Shown one piece after another: positions 9,259 to 18,875 of a stretch of DNA of 64,000 nucleotides. The stretch is from assembly GCA_016699125.1 (NCBI GenBank), contig CP064961.1, forward strand, positions 682,001 to 746,000, given 5' to 3'. How positions within the stretch are numbered: position 1 is the stretch's first letter; each line of letters begins with the position of its first letter. Below the pieces are notes generated by a model that worked only from the letters and a program-made list of their open reading frames with translations, ran no database searches and had not been told where the DNA came from. The translations under genes were made by a program, and so were the position numbers. Source of the stretch: a bacterium. GTDB taxonomy: Bacteria; Babelota; Babeliae; Babelales; Vermiphilaceae.

Positions 9259-9540
9259 TTATACAGCCTGAACCGCCGCATCTTTTATTACCTTAGAAAG
9301 GTACATATACTTCAATTTTGATTTTGGCCTACCTTCATAAATTTCAACTATGTCACCAGGCTTTGCCGCCTCGTTCTCGTCATGCACAAGATACTTTTTG
9401 ATCTTCTTCAAAACCTTATGAAATTTAGGATGCCGGATAATACGAACTGTTTTAACTACCACAGTCTTTTCCATCTTATCAGACACAACCTCACCAATCA
9501 AAACACGTTTTATCTTTTCTTTCTCTAGAGTTGTCATCAT
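9259..9540 (-). CDS. rpsQ: 30S ribosomal protein S17
   Basis: S17 is an OB-fold primary binder of the 16S 5' domain. The 93 residues include LIGEVVSDKMEKTVVVKT, HPKFHKVLKKIKKYLVHDE and GDIVEIYEGRPKSKLKY. Two adjacent ATG codons could each start it. Confidence 0.95.
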   Translation of the reverse strand: MMTTLEKEKIKRVLIGEVVSDKMEKTVVVKTVRIIRHPKFHKVLKKIKKYLVHDENEAAKPGDIVEIYEGRPKSKLKYMYLSKVIKDAAVQAV

Positions 9541-9570
9541 TTCCTCGTTAACAAAATACTATATACATGC

Positions 9571-9774
9571 TTAGTCGTATATTTTTTCACGCAAAACAGT
9601 ATGAATCTGCGCAACAAGTTTACGTAGCTTACTAAATCGCGAATAATCTTTGACATGCGAAGTATGTCTTTGCAATTTTAAAGATAACAACTCTTTACGC
9701 ATCAGCACAAGCTGCTCGCTCAAGTCCGCAGACTCAAGACTTCTTAATTCAGTTAAAACTTTTTTACTTTTCAT
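9571..9774 (-). CDS. rpmC: 50S ribosomal protein L29
   Basis: L29 is a two-helix protein at the tunnel exit, where SRP and trigger factor dock. The 67 residues from MKSKKVLTELRSLE show the helical hairpin with LVLMRKELLSLKLQR and a second helix ending VLREKIYD. The ATG at 9774 is preferred over an in-frame TTG three codons upstream, which abuts the rplP stop. Confidence 0.92.
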   Translation of the reverse strand: MKSKKVLTELRSLESADLSEQLVLMRKELLSLKLQRHTSHVKDYSRFSKLRKLVAQIHTVLREKIYD

Positions 9775-9783
9775 GTTACTCAA

Positions 9784-10197
9784 CTACACAAGATTTTTTT
9801 TTACAAATTTAGTTTTCATGGGCAATTTGTAAGAAGCTGCACGTAAAATAGTTTTTGCGGTCAACTCATCAACTCCTGCCACTTCACAAATCACACGGCC
9901 TCTTTTTACTGGTGCAACCCAATGATCAACTCCACCTTTACCTTTACCCATACGGGTTTCAGCTGGTTTCTTACTCACTGGTTTGTCTGGAAAAACACGC
10001 AAATAAAACTGCCCTATTTTTTTCAATCCACGCGATAAGGTAACGCGGATCGCTTCTATCTGCTGCGCTGTCATTCTGGATGGCTCGACTGCTTCAAGTC
10101 CGTACTCACCAAAAAATACCTCTCTGGCACCCTTTGACAAACCCGTAAGTCGCCCTTTTTGCACTTTTCTGTATTTAACTTTTTTTGGCATTAACAT
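9784..10197 (-). CDS. rplP: 50S ribosomal protein L16
   Basis: L16 helps position A-site tRNA. The 137 residues begin MLMPKKVKYRKVQKGRLTG and keep the family blocks (FGEYGLEAVEPSRMTAQQIEA, VFPDKPVSKKPAETRMGKGK, GRVICEVAG). A GGTGAG ribosome site eight bases before the first ATG supports that start. Length is standard. Confidence 0.96.
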   Translation of the reverse strand: MLMPKKVKYRKVQKGRLTGLSKGAREVFFGEYGLEAVEPSRMTAQQIEAIRVTLSRGLKKIGQFYLRVFPDKPVSKKPAETRMGKGKGGVDHWVAPVKRGRVICEVAGVDELTAKTILRAASYKLPMKTKFVKKNLV

Positions 10198-10211
10198 GAT
10201 AATTTCTCACC

Positions 10212-10862
10212 TTAAGACGGAAGGTTAAATGTCCTATATTCACCCCTACAAATCCACACCTTTACACCAATCTTACCATAGGTAGTAAGCGCCTCCGCCA
10301 AAGCATAATCAATATCAGCTTTCAATGTATGCAAAGGGACAGATCCAACTCGCGTCCACTCAGAACGAGCAATTTCCGCACCATTCAAACGACCAGAACA
10401 ACAGATTTTAATCCCTTTTGCTCCTGCCCTCATTGAAGCCAGTGCCGCTGTTTTCATCGCTTTTTTATATGAACCACGTGCAGACAGTTGATCCGCTATA
10501 CTTTTTGCTACTAATCTGGCGTTCAACTCAGGCTTTTTTAGTTCTTGTACTGAAAGTTCAACAACTTTAGACTTACCTAAAAATGTCGCAATATCTTTAC
10601 GCAAACCTTCAATGCCTTGTCCTTTTTTGCCTATCACAGCACCAGGACGACCTGAATGCAATACAATTCTAATACTATTTCCAGCTTTTTCAATTTCGAT
10701 ACGCGCAATATCAGCAGATTTTAAGTGCTTCTCAAGATAAGCTCGCAACTTAATATCTTCAAGCAAAGATTTGCCATACTGATTTGGACGCGCAAACCAA
10801 CGCGCATCCCACGGCCTGTATACACCAATTCTAAAACCTACCGGATGTACCTTTTGACCCAC
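10212..10862 (-). CDS. rpsC: 30S ribosomal protein S3
   Basis: S3 forms part of the mRNA entry channel. The 216 residues contain MGQKVHPVGFRIGVYR at the start, a KH domain with GRPGAVIGKKGQGIEGLR and the C-terminal domain (GAKGIKICCSGRLNGAEIAR, TYGKIGVKVWICRGEY). Its start lies directly beside the rplV stop. Confidence 0.97.
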   Translation of the reverse strand: MGQKVHPVGFRIGVYRPWDARWFARPNQYGKSLLEDIKLRAYLEKHLKSADIARIEIEKAGNSIRIVLHSGRPGAVIGKKGQGIEGLRKDIATFLGKSKVVELSVQELKKPELNARLVAKSIADQLSARGSYKKAMKTAALASMRAGAKGIKICCSGRLNGAEIARSEWTRVGSVPLHTLKADIDYALAEALTTYGKIGVKVWICRGEYRTFNLPS

Positions 10863-10863
10863 C

Positions 10864-11208
10864 TTACACCTCTTTCGTTAAAGCAACCAACTGAATTTGT
10901 ATGTGGCTGGAACGTTTTTTTTGAACATTCGCACGCCCTTGTGCACCAGGTTTAAAATATTTATAAGTTGGACCATGGTCAACACGAATATCTTTAATAA
11001 CAAGTTCTTCAGCAGAAATATTTTGCAGCGATTTTGCATTCGCAATAGCCGAATTCAACAACTTCAAGATCGGAACAGCACGCCTCGTTTTATAGGTATG
11101 CAACCACCACAAAGCTGCTTGCGCTGTTTTGCCCCGCATTACATCGACCAGTGGCCGCAATTTAAACGGAGAAAATTTTATATATAAAGCCTTAGCAGAA
11201 AAATTCAT
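10864..11208 (-). CDS. rplV: 50S ribosomal protein L22
   Basis: L22 reaches into the exit tunnel and is a macrolide-resistance site. The 114 residues include LYIKFSPFKLRPLVDVMRGK, LLNSAIANAKSL and, near the end, PGAQGRANVQKKRSSHI on the tunnel loop. The 86-base gap upstream of this gene holds a promoter-like site. Confidence 0.95.
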   Translation of the reverse strand: MNFSAKALYIKFSPFKLRPLVDVMRGKTAQAALWWLHTYKTRRAVPILKLLNSAIANAKSLQNISAEELVIKDIRVDHGPTYKYFKPGAQGRANVQKKRSSHIQIQLVALTKEV

Positions 11209-11247
11209 TCTAACCTCGAAAATACACCTATGACATCTATTTTTATA

Positions 11248-11276
11248 ATTATAATGTAAAAGAACAAAAACAACAA
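11248..11276 (-). promoter_or_regulatory. Promoter-like site between rpsS and rplV
   Basis: The minus strand reads TTGTTG (11271-11276), 17 bases, then a perfect TATAAT (11248-11253), about 40 bases before the rplV start. The gap it occupies is among the longest inside the ribosomal block. It probably adds transcription for rplV and the genes after it. Confidence 0.5.
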
Positions 11277-11294
11277 TCTGTGAATCACCACTTG

Positions 11295-11582
11295 TTACTT
11301 CTGGTTACCACCAGCCGCCTGTCTTTGTCCACTATGCCAACGGAAAGTACGAGTTGGAACAAATTCCCCCAAGTAATGCCCTACCATATTTTCAGTAACA
11401 AATACGGAAACAAATTTTTTACCATTGTGCACAGCAAAAGTAAGCCCTACAAATTCTGGAATCACCATACTTCTACGTGACCATGTTTTTATAGCATCAC
11501 GTTTACTATTTTGTTTTGCTTTTAACACTTTTTGATACAACGAAGGTTCAACGTATGGACCCTTGTATGTCGATCTAGCCAT
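11295..11582 (-). CDS. rpsS: 30S ribosomal protein S19
   Basis: S19 is in the 30S head. The 95 residues begin [19 protein letters not shown] and include [23 protein letters not shown] and [16 protein letters not shown]. Size and order (after rplB) are canonical. Confidence 0.97.
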   Translation of the reverse strand: MARSTYKGPYVEPSLYQKVLKAKQNSKRDAIKTWSRRSMVIPEFVGLTFAVHNGKKFVSVFVTENMVGHYLGEFVPTRTFRWHSGQRQAAGGNQK

Positions 11583-11603
11583 CTTTTATACCTCGACTCT
11601 AAT

Positions 11604-12428
11604 TTATGGACGTCTTCTACTAATAATCAACCTATTGGTACGCCTTGGTTTTCGAGTTCTTGTACCTTTGCAACCTTTACCCCAAGGCGAACGAGGGTGC
11701 GATCCCGATTTTGAACGACCTTCGCCACCACCATGTGGATGGTCCACAGGGTTCATTGCCATACCCCTGACACTTGGACGAAAACCACGATAACGCGTCC
11801 GCCCTGCTTTACCCCAAGAAATATTCTTAAAGTCAGCATTACCTAATACGCCTACCGTAGCCCACACATCAAGTGGCACCATGCGAACTTCCCCAGAGGG
11901 CATCCGCAGAGTTGCATGCGTTTCAGATTTGCTTACCAGCTGCGCAAACATACCCGCACTACGTGCAAAGGTACCACCAGAACCAGGTCTAATTTCCACA
12001 TTGTGAATCATAAATCCAGCCGGTATATTACGCACACGTGTAGCATTTCCAACACGTGCTTCAGCATCTTCACCAGACAAAATGCGATCACCAACTTTAA
12101 GACCTTCTGGCATCAAGATATACTTTTTCGCTCCGTTCAAATACACTACAAGCGCAATACGAACGTTACGATTTGGATCATACTCAACCGAGGCCACATA
12201 GCCCTGTACTCCTCGTTCTGAGCGCGCAAAATCTATCTCTCGATATTTCCTTGCCGCGCCTCCTCCGCGATGCCTACAGGTAATGCGCCCATACGCATTT
12301 CTGCCACCACTTCTTTTTATACCTTTTGCAAGCGCTTTTTCAGGAGATTTTTTTGTAATATCATTGTTACTCAAGAAAGACTGGAACCTTAACGCTGCAC
12401 TTCGCGGCTTTCTTCGATTAATTGCCAT
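11604..12428 (-). CDS. rplB: 50S ribosomal protein L2
   Basis: L2 is essential for subunit association and peptidyl transfer. The 274 residues have the RGGGAARKYREIDFAR block, the KOW-like middle domain and the highly conserved RGMAMNPVDHPHGGGEGRS near the peptidyl-transferase centre. The ending RRTNRLIISRRRP is also typical. Confidence 0.98.
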   Translation of the reverse strand: MAINRRKPRSAALRFQSFLSNNDITKKSPEKALAKGIKRSGGRNAYGRITCRHRGGGAARKYREIDFARSERGVQGYVASVEYDPNRNVRIALVVYLNGAKKYILMPEGLKVGDRILSGEDAEARVGNATRVRNIPAGFMIHNVEIRPGSGGTFARSAGMFAQLVSKSETHATLRMPSGEVRMVPLDVWATVGVLGNADFKNISWGKAGRTRYRGFRPSVRGMAMNPVDHPHGGGEGRSKSGSHPRSPWGKGCKGTRTRKPRRTNRLIISRRRP

Positions 12429-12440
12429 ACCATTTCCTCG

Positions 12441-12755
12441 TTAATCTTTTTTGCTAACATTTGACTCAATATGGTCAAAGAAACTAAGCTTGTATCCATC
12501 TTTCAAAGTCACATACGCTCGTTTTTTTATAGCACCATCTATAAACGCTCTACCAACACGTCTTCGCTTACCAACCGTAATTAACGTATTAACCTTGGCA
12601 ACCTTGACATCGAAAAACTTTTCCACAGCCTCTTTTATCATAACGGCATTAGCATTTTTATGCACATGCAACACAACCTTATTTGATTGACTCGCTTTGT
12701 ATGCCTTATTTGAGACGACTGGACCTTGTATAACATCATAAATACTTATAGCCAT
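12441..12755 (-). CDS. rplW: 50S ribosomal protein L23
   Basis: L23 lies at the tunnel exit and docks trigger factor and SRP. The 104 residues show [37 protein letters not shown] and the RRRVGRAF segment. Its start overlaps the rplD stop by 10 bases, so the two are coupled. Confidence 0.95.
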   Translation of the reverse strand: MAISIYDVIQGPVVSNKAYKASQSNKVVLHVHKNANAVMIKEAVEKFFDVKVAKVNTLITVGKRRRVGRAFIDGAIKKRAYVTLKDGYKLSFFDHIESNVSKKD

Positions 12756-13402
12756 CGCGACACCATCTGTTTAAATTGTTCAGCATCTTTTTCTAAAAAG
12801 ACCCATTTTTTTGCTACTGATAAATGATAGGCGTTTGGTTCATCAAAAAACACAATCTGCACTCTATTTAAATTTGCAAAAGAAGCATAATGTAGATGAT
12901 CGTTTTGGTTCAAAAAAACAATCACACGTTCACCTTCAATTTGCAAAGCATGCAATATTCCTTTTGTATATTTTGTTTTTGGACGCTCTTCATTCAAAAG
13001 CCAATCAACTGCAAAAACAGACTTATTGTGTACTCGATCGTTAATAAGTCCTTCAAAAACAGCTTTTCTTGCTTTTTTGTTTACCGAAAGCACTCGCACT
13101 CTTGCTTGAGGACCATGAATAACACCGCCTCCTCTCCACAAAGGAGATCGAGCTGTACCGGCACGTGCACGACCAGTACCCTTCTGTTTCCAAGGTTTTT
13201 TACCTGAACGAGCTACATCAGCGCGTCCCTTACAAGCAACCGTTCCCTGTCTCCACTGATTTAACAAAACTCTTATGGAAACAGCAAAACTCATCTTTGA
13301 AACTGTTTTATTCTCACTACCATGCAAACCAAGGTCTTTCAACTCTACCAATCTGAAAGCAACCGGGTTACTATCTATTTTTTTTGTACTTTTTTTCACC
13401 AT
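12746..13402 (-). CDS. rplD: 50S ribosomal protein L4
   Basis: L4 extends into the exit tunnel and in some bacteria regulates the S10 operon. The 218 residues carry the tunnel loop [20 protein letters not shown] and [12 protein letters not shown], with a C-terminal Rossmann-like domain. I see no E. coli-type S10 leader in front of rpsJ, so L4 autoregulation cannot be claimed. Confidence 0.96.
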   Translation of the reverse strand: MVKKSTKKIDSNPVAFRLVELKDLGLHGSENKTVSKMSFAVSIRVLLNQWRQGTVACKGRADVARSGKKPWKQKGTGRARAGTARSPLWRGGGVIHGPQARVRVLSVNKKARKAVFEGLINDRVHNKSVFAVDWLLNEERPKTKYTKGILHALQIEGERVIVFLNQNDHLHYASFANLNRVQIVFFDEPNAYHLSVAKKWVFLEKDAEQFKQMVSRWL

Positions 13403-13415
13403 ACGTCACCTAAGA

Positions 13416-14042
13416 TTATAACCCTTGCCTTTTGACAAATACCAATGTACCAGATTTGCCTGGCACAGATCCTTTAATCATAAGAACATTTTCAGATTGA
13501 AGAATTTTTACAACAGTCAAATTTAAAATAGAAATACGTTTATTTCCGGCATGTCCAGCCATCATCTGCCCACGCATAATCTCACCAGAACTTCTTGTAA
13601 ACCCTATCGAACCTGGCCTTCGACCCATCATCGAACCATGGCTTTTAGCCGCACCACCAAAATTATGTCTTTTATAAACACCAGCAAACCCGATACCCTT
13701 TGATAGTCCAGAAACTCTTACCAGGTCACCTATTGCAAAAAACTGCAATAAATCAACTACTGATCCCAAAGCAGCTGTCGCAAGTTGCTCAGAAGAACAA
13801 CGCACCTCTTTGGTATAAAAGAAATACTTCTGTTTATTTTTCAACCATAACAAATCGAAAGGAATTGATCGATAACGCTTGCGCAGACATCCAACTTGCA
13901 ATGCGTTATATCCATCTTGGGCCACAGTCTTAGTACCACACACAATCCAATGCCCGACATTAACTGCCGTCACTGGAACAGCTTTTCCATCAACAAAAAG
14001 CTGTGTCATGCCAATTTTTTGGCCCCACAAACCATTTACCAT
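13416..14042 (-). CDS. rplC: 50S ribosomal protein L3
   Basis: L3 is an early assembly protein near the peptidyl-transferase centre. The 208 residues begin VNGLWGQKIGMTQLF and include VSGLSKGIGFAGVYKRHNF, GSMMGRRPGSIGFTRSSGEIM and GQMMAGHAGNKRIS. The Gln in GQMMAGH is in the neighbourhood methylated by PrmB in E. coli. Confidence 0.96.
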   Translation of the reverse strand: MVNGLWGQKIGMTQLFVDGKAVPVTAVNVGHWIVCGTKTVAQDGYNALQVGCLRKRYRSIPFDLLWLKNKQKYFFYTKEVRCSSEQLATAALGSVVDLLQFFAIGDLVRVSGLSKGIGFAGVYKRHNFGGAAKSHGSMMGRRPGSIGFTRSSGEIMRGQMMAGHAGNKRISILNLTVVKILQSENVLMIKGSVPGKSGTLVFVKRQGL

Positions 14043-14074
14043 ACTTATACTTTCTTCTCAAATATTAGACATGC

Positions 14075-14383
14075 TTACTTTATTTCTACTTCAACGCCCG
14101 CTGAAACATTCAGCTTCATTAAAGCATCCATTGTTACATTTGAAGGAGAAACGATGTCCATCTTTCTTTTATGCAAAACTAACTCAAACTGTTCTCGAGA
14201 TTTTTTGTTAACATGCGGCGAGCGCAAAACAGTAAAATCCTTATGCTCACTTGGCAAAGGAATAGGCCCAATAATTTGGGCCCCAGTTCTTTTTGCAGTT
14301 AAAGCAATCTGCTTCACCGCAGCATCCAACAATCTATGATCGAGTGATTTTAATTTTAATTTAATACGTTGCTTTTTCATCAA
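14075..14383 (-). CDS. rpsJ: 30S ribosomal protein S10
   Basis: S10 is a 30S head protein and, as NusE, a transcription antitermination partner. The 102 residues include [49 protein letters not shown] and a short basic end. It follows tuf after a 14-base gap, so no separate S10 promoter region exists. Confidence 0.97.
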   Translation of the reverse strand: MMKKQRIKLKLKSLDHRLLDAAVKQIALTAKRTGAQIIGPIPLPSEHKDFTVLRSPHVNKKSREQFELVLHKRKMDIVSPSNVTMDALMKLNVSAGVEVEIK

Positions 14384-14397
14384 AGTTCCATCAAACG

Positions 14398-15588
14398 TTA
14401 TTCATTAATTTCAGTAACAACACCGGATCCAACCGTTCGACCACCTTCACGAATTGCAAATCTCAAATCTTTGTCCATCGCAATAGTGCTAATTAATTCA
14501 ACGGTAAGTTCAACAGTATCACCAGGCATAACCATTTCACGACCAGCAGGTAACGTTACAATACCAGTGACGTCGGTGGTACGGAAATAAAATTGCGGCC
14601 TGTAACCAGTAAAGAACGGACTATGTCGACCACCTTCTTCTTTGCTCAAAATATAACACTTACATTTGAACTTTTTATGTGGAGTAATCGAACCTGGCTT
14701 TGCAAGCACCTGTCCACGTTCAACTTCCTCTTTTTTGGTACCACGAAGCAATACACCAACGTTTTCGCCAGCAAGACCTTCTTTGAGCTCTTTTCTGAAC
14801 ATTTCAACGCCCGTTACAGTTGTTTTTTTAGTATCACCCAAACCTACAATAGCAACTTCTTCACCAACAGCAACTTTTCCAGTTTCAATACGACCAGTCA
14901 CCACAGTGCCACGACCTGCAATTGAAAAAACAGCCTCAATTGGCATACAAAATGGTTTGTCAACCTGACGTTGAGGTTCTGGAATATAGCTATCAACCGC
15001 TTCCATAAGACGCAAAATTGACGGCTCACCCATCTCGCTTTGATCACCTTCGAGTGCTTTTAACGCAGACCCACGAATCACAGGAATCTTATCACCGGGA
15101 AAATCATATTTTTTCAACAAATCCCTGATCTCTTCTTCAACCATATCGATCATGTCTTTATCGTCAACCATATCAACCTTGTTCAGATACACAACAAGTG
15201 CAGGGACGTTCACGTTTTTTGCCAAAACGATATGTTCGCGTGTCTGAGGCATTGCACCATCCATAGCCGATACAACCAAGATCGCACCGTCCATCTGCGC
15301 TGCACCAGTAATCATATTCTTTACATAGTCAGCATGGCCAGGGCAATCAATGTGCGCATAGTGTCTTTTATCAGTTTCATACTCAACATGTGATGTTGAA
15401 ATGGTAATACCACGTGCTTTTTCTTCTGGTGCTTTGTCAATCTCATCATATTTTTGAGCTTCAGCATACCCTTTTTTTGCCAAAACGGTCGTAATTGCAG
15501 CCGTTAACGTTGTTTTACCATGGTCAACGTGACCGATAGTACCAATATTAACATGTGGCTTTTTACGTTCAAATATACCTTTTGCCAT
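14398..15588 (-). CDS. tuf: Elongation factor Tu
   Basis: EF-Tu delivers aminoacyl-tRNA to the ribosome. The 396 residues carry all GTPase motifs: GHVDHGKTT (19-27), the switch I region with [13 protein letters not shown] and NKVD, followed by the two beta-barrel domains ([28 protein letters not shown]). Only one tuf copy is present in the window, between fusA and rpsJ. Confidence 0.98.
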   Translation of the reverse strand: MAKGIFERKKPHVNIGTIGHVDHGKTTLTAAITTVLAKKGYAEAQKYDEIDKAPEEKARGITISTSHVEYETDKRHYAHIDCPGHADYVKNMITGAAQMDGAILVVSAMDGAMPQTREHIVLAKNVNVPALVVYLNKVDMVDDKDMIDMVEEEIRDLLKKYDFPGDKIPVIRGSALKALEGDQSEMGEPSILRLMEAVDSYIPEPQRQVDKPFCMPIEAVFSIAGRGTVVTGRIETGKVAVGEEVAIVGLGDTKKTTVTGVEMFRKELKEGLAGENVGVLLRGTKKEEVERGQVLAKPGSITPHKKFKCKCYILSKEEGGRHSPFFTGYRPQFYFRTTDVTGIVTLPAGREMVMPGDTVELTVELISTIAMDKDLRFAIREGGRTVGSGVVTEINE

Positions 15589-15614
15589 TGTTTTATACTC
15601 CTACAACAGTTATA

Positions 15615-17684
15615 TTATTTTTTTTGTCCTACTAGTGCCTCTTGAACATTCTTTGGAACCTCGCCATAACGCTCAAATTCCATCGAATAGCTAGCTCTAC
15701 CTTTAGTCATAGATCGCAAGTCTGTTGAATACCCAAACATACTTCCTAACGGAACTTCTGCAACAATTTCTTGTTTTCCCAGATCCCCCTCCATGCCCAA
15801 AATTCTTCCTCTTCGAGAGTTTAGATCACCCATTACATCACCCATATATTCTTCAGGCGTGTCAACAACTACTTTCATAACAGGCTCAAGCAGTACAGGA
15901 CTAGCAGAAGCCATTGCTGACTTAAATGCCATCGAAGCTGCAATTTTAAATGCAATTTCAGACGAGTCAACATCATGATATGAACCATCGTACAAAGTAA
16001 TTTGACAATCAACGACCGGATATCCACCCAAAATACCAGAAGTAAGTGCTTCTTTTATCCCTTTTTCAACACCAGGGATGTATTCTCGTGGAACAGTTCC
16101 ACCGATAATACCATTGATAAATTTAAAACCCGCACCCCGTTCGAGCGGCTCCATTTTAATCCACACATGACCATACTGACCACGTCCACCGGACTGCTTA
16201 ATAAACTTACCTTCGGCATCAACAGCTTTTTGAATAGTTTCTCTATACGCGACTTGAGGTTTTCCTTGGACCACCTCAACTTTGTGCTCGCGCTTCATTC
16301 GATCAACAATAATTTCTAAGTGTAACTCACCCATTCCCTTGATAACCGTTTGACCTGTCTCGTCATCAAAAGAAAACTGGAATGATGGATCTTCTTGCAT
16401 TAACTTACGCAATGCAATTGACATCTTATCGTGATCAGACTTGTTTTTTGGCTCAACAGATGCTGAAATTACTGGGACTGGAACAACAATCGATTCTAAC
16501 AACGCACCATCTTTATCTGAACTGAGCGTATCTCCCGTAATGGTGTCTTTTACACCCACAATCGCGGCAATATCACCAGCGCGCACAGAATCGATCTCTT
16601 CCCGTTTATTTGCATGCATTTTTAAAAGACGACCAACGCGTTCTCGTGTTCCACTGCGAATATTATATACATAAGAACCGGATTCAAGGGTACCCGCATA
16701 CACGCGAATAAAGGTTAAAATACCCACGAAAGGATCAGTCATAATTTTAAAAGCAAGTGCAGAAAAAGGAGCGCTCGGATCAGCAAGAATGGCAACCTTT
16801 TCTTCTGAATCCTGTTTTGTGCCTTGCACAGGAGGAATATCTAAAGGCGATGGAAGATAGTCAACCACCGCATCCAATAAGAGCTGTACACCTTTGTTTT
16901 TAAAAGCAGTACCGCAGAATGCTGGCGTTACTTTCTGAACTAACACACCTTTGCGCAAGCCACGTTTGATAGCATCAATCGACACATCACGTCCTGCAAG
17001 GTACGCTTCTGCTACCTCATCATCAAAATCAGCTGCCGCTGCAACAATTTTTTCATACAGCTCTTGAAGTTTTGCTGTATATTCAGAAGGAACATCAGAC
17101 CATGTAATCGTCACACCACCATCTTCTTCACTGAACGTTGCCATCTTTCTTGTGAGCACGTCTATAATCGCACTAAACTGCTCCGCTTGACCAACTGGAA
17201 GCTGCATAGCAACCGCATTGCCATGCAAACGTGTATTCACATCGTTAATCACATGAAAAAAATCGGCCCCAACGCGATCCATTTTATTGGCAAAAATAAC
17301 GCGCGGAACCTTATAGCGGCTTGCCTGTTTCCATACGGTTTCAGACTGAGGCTGCACCCCATCAACTGCAGAAAAAACAGCCACAACACCATCCAAAACA
17401 CGTAATGATCGTTCAACTTCAATCGTAAAATCAACGTGTCCTGGTGTATCAATAATATTGATTTGATGATCTTTCCAAAGACAGGTTGTTGCAGCAGACG
17501 TAATAGTAATACCACGCTCCTGCTCCTGCTCCATCCAGTCCATGGTAGCTGCGCCTTCATGAACTTCGCCAATCTTGTGCACAACGCCTGTATAAAATAG
17601 AATACGCTCCGTAACAGTAGTTTTGCCAGCATCAATGTGCGCTGCTATACCAATATTACGATATCTTTCTAACGGCCTACTCAT
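15615..17684 (-). CDS. fusA: Elongation factor G
   Basis: EF-G catalyses translocation and, with RRF, ribosome recycling. The 689 residues hold the GTPase motifs AHIDAGKTT (15-23), DTPGHVDF and NKMD, then domain II ([16 protein letters not shown]), domains III-V and the EPVMKV and [10 protein letters not shown] segments. Length is standard. It follows rpsG after a 12-base gap. Confidence 0.98.
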   Translation of the reverse strand: MSRPLERYRNIGIAAHIDAGKTTVTERILFYTGVVHKIGEVHEGAATMDWMEQEQERGITITSAATTCLWKDHQINIIDTPGHVDFTIEVERSLRVLDGVVAVFSAVDGVQPQSETVWKQASRYKVPRVIFANKMDRVGADFFHVINDVNTRLHGNAVAMQLPVGQAEQFSAIIDVLTRKMATFSEEDGGVTITWSDVPSEYTAKLQELYEKIVAAAADFDDEVAEAYLAGRDVSIDAIKRGLRKGVLVQKVTPAFCGTAFKNKGVQLLLDAVVDYLPSPLDIPPVQGTKQDSEEKVAILADPSAPFSALAFKIMTDPFVGILTFIRVYAGTLESGSYVYNIRSGTRERVGRLLKMHANKREEIDSVRAGDIAAIVGVKDTITGDTLSSDKDGALLESIVVPVPVISASVEPKNKSDHDKMSIALRKLMQEDPSFQFSFDDETGQTVIKGMGELHLEIIVDRMKREHKVEVVQGKPQVAYRETIQKAVDAEGKFIKQSGGRGQYGHVWIKMEPLERGAGFKFINGIIGGTVPREYIPGVEKGIKEALTSGILGGYPVVDCQITLYDGSYHDVDSSEIAFKIAASMAFKSAMASASPVLLEPVMKVVVDTPEEYMGDVMGDLNSRRGRILGMEGDLGKQEIVAEVPLGSMFGYSTDLRSMTKGRASYSMEFERYGEVPKNVQEALVGQKK

Positions 17685-17696
17685 CAGATACTCCTT

Positions 17697-18179
17697 TTAC
17701 CATGCATAATGAGAGAATGCTCGGTTAGCTTCAGCCATTCGCTGAACTTCCGTACGTTTCTTTAAAGCGCCACCACGGCCTTCAAGTACATCCAAAATTT
17801 CATGTCCTAAACGTAGACCCATTACCTTATCAGAACGTTCTTGCGCTGCCTGAACAAGCCAACGCAATGCCAATGATTTCTGTCTTTTAGGGTTCACTTC
17901 TACCGGAACCTGATACACACCACCACCAACACGGCGAGAACGCACTTCAACATGAGGCACAATCTGATCAAATGCTTTTTCAAAAGCTTGTAAGATCTTC
18001 TGATCATCGCCACTAATTTTTTTACCTACAAGGTCCATCGCATCGTACACAATTCTACGCGCAATGCTCTTTTTGCCACATTTCATCACAACATTAATCA
18101 ACTTTTGCACCAGAGAAGAACTGAAACGTTCATCAACACCGACATCTCTTACAAATTCTTTGTTTCTACGCCTTGGCAT
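17697..18179 (-). CDS. rpsG: 30S ribosomal protein S7
   Basis: S7 organises the 30S head and contacts E-site tRNA. The 160 residues start MPRRRNKEFVRDVGVDERFSS-like and include the family blocks VEVRSRRVGGGVYQVPVEV and RWLVQAAQER. It lies between rpsL and fusA as in the standard str operon. Confidence 0.97.
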   Translation of the reverse strand: MPRRRNKEFVRDVGVDERFSSSLVQKLINVVMKCGKKSIARRIVYDAMDLVGKKISGDDQKILQAFEKAFDQIVPHVEVRSRRVGGGVYQVPVEVNPKRQKSLALRWLVQAAQERSDKVMGLRLGHEILDVLEGRGGALKKRTEVQRMAEANRAFSHYAW

Positions 18180-18201
18180 GAAAAACCCTTTTAATTAAAA
18201 A

Positions 18202-18591
18202 CTAACTTTTTGGCTTCTTAGCACCATACAAAGATCGAGCCTGCTTTCTTCCTTCAACACCAGCTGCATCAAGCGCCCCCCGAACAATGTGATATTTCAC
18301 ACCTGGTAAGTCTTTCACGCGACCACCACGAATCAAAACAACAGAGTGCTCCTGAAGATTATGCCCTTCGCCAGGAATATATGCGGTTACTTCATATCCA
18401 TTAAGCAACTTCACCCGAGCGACTTTACGCAAAGCTGAGTTAGGCTTTTTAGGTGTTGCCGTAAACACTTTAATACACCTACCACTTGCAAATGGGCTCT
18501 TCTGCCCTCCCTTGCCCTTTAATGCATGGCTTTTAGACTTCGATTTCATCTGTCTTCTACCAAAACGGCACAACTGGTTTATTGTTGGCAT
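18202..18591 (-). CDS. rpsL: 30S ribosomal protein S12
   Basis: S12 lines the decoding centre. The 129 residues show [49 protein letters not shown] and a basic end. The Lys residues that mutate in streptomycin resistance (in PKKPNS and GRVKDLP) are wild type. It is the first gene of the 32-gene minus-strand run; an AAGGA ribosome site lies before the ATG. Confidence 0.97.
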   Translation of the reverse strand: MPTINQLCRFGRRQMKSKSKSHALKGKGGQKSPFASGRCIKVFTATPKKPNSALRKVARVKLLNGYEVTAYIPGEGHNLQEHSVVLIRGGRVKDLPGVKYHIVRGALDAAGVEGRKQARSLYGAKKPKS

Positions 18592-18711
18592 ATGCGCTAT
18601 TCCTTGCTTCTTAATATAGTTTTACGACAACTTTTCTGTTGATTTTTTAAAATCGTCAAAAAGCCTATGTTTATAACTCAAATGCTTACTTTATGAAACG
18701 CATTTTCAGCT

Positions 18712-18739
18712 ATTCTACCTTTTCTATAGATTTTTTCAA
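18712..18739 (-). promoter_or_regulatory. Putative main promoter of the ribosomal block
   Basis: On the minus strand TTGAAA (18734-18739) is followed after 16 bases by TAGAAT (18712-18717). The predicted start of transcription is about 115 bases before rpsL, leaving a leader that could hold regulation, although no specific structure is recognised. It is divergent from the rseP promoter. Confidence 0.5.
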
Positions 18740-18807
18740 GTAAAAAGCAATTCTCGCAATAACTTTCAAGAAAAAAAGAAAAAAAAGCAAATTTAAAAAT
18801 TATCCGT

Positions 18808-18837
18808 TTGAAAAAATAGCAACTTATGTGTTATCAT
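18808..18837 (+). promoter_or_regulatory. Promoter-like site for rseP
   Basis: TTGAAA (18808-18813), an 18-base spacer and TATCAT (18832-18837) lie about 40 bases before the rseP ATG, which has an AAAGGA ribosome site. Confidence 0.5.
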
Positions 18838-18875
18838 GAAAAAACATATTTATATTAAAAACACAAAGGAAAATA

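Noticed and set aside
13879..14339. Plus-strand open frames opposite rplC and rpsJ (110 and 147 codons)
   Set aside because: Both are shadows of conserved ribosomal genes.
16002..16319. Plus-strand open frame of 105 codons inside fusA
   Set aside because: It is antisense to a highly conserved gene and lacks a ribosome site or recognisable protein.
18592..18875. tRNA or small RNA gene in the rpsL-rseP spacer
   Set aside because: No T-loop consensus or cloverleaf could be traced; the spacer is explained by two divergent promoters. No tRNA gene was seen in any other spacer either.
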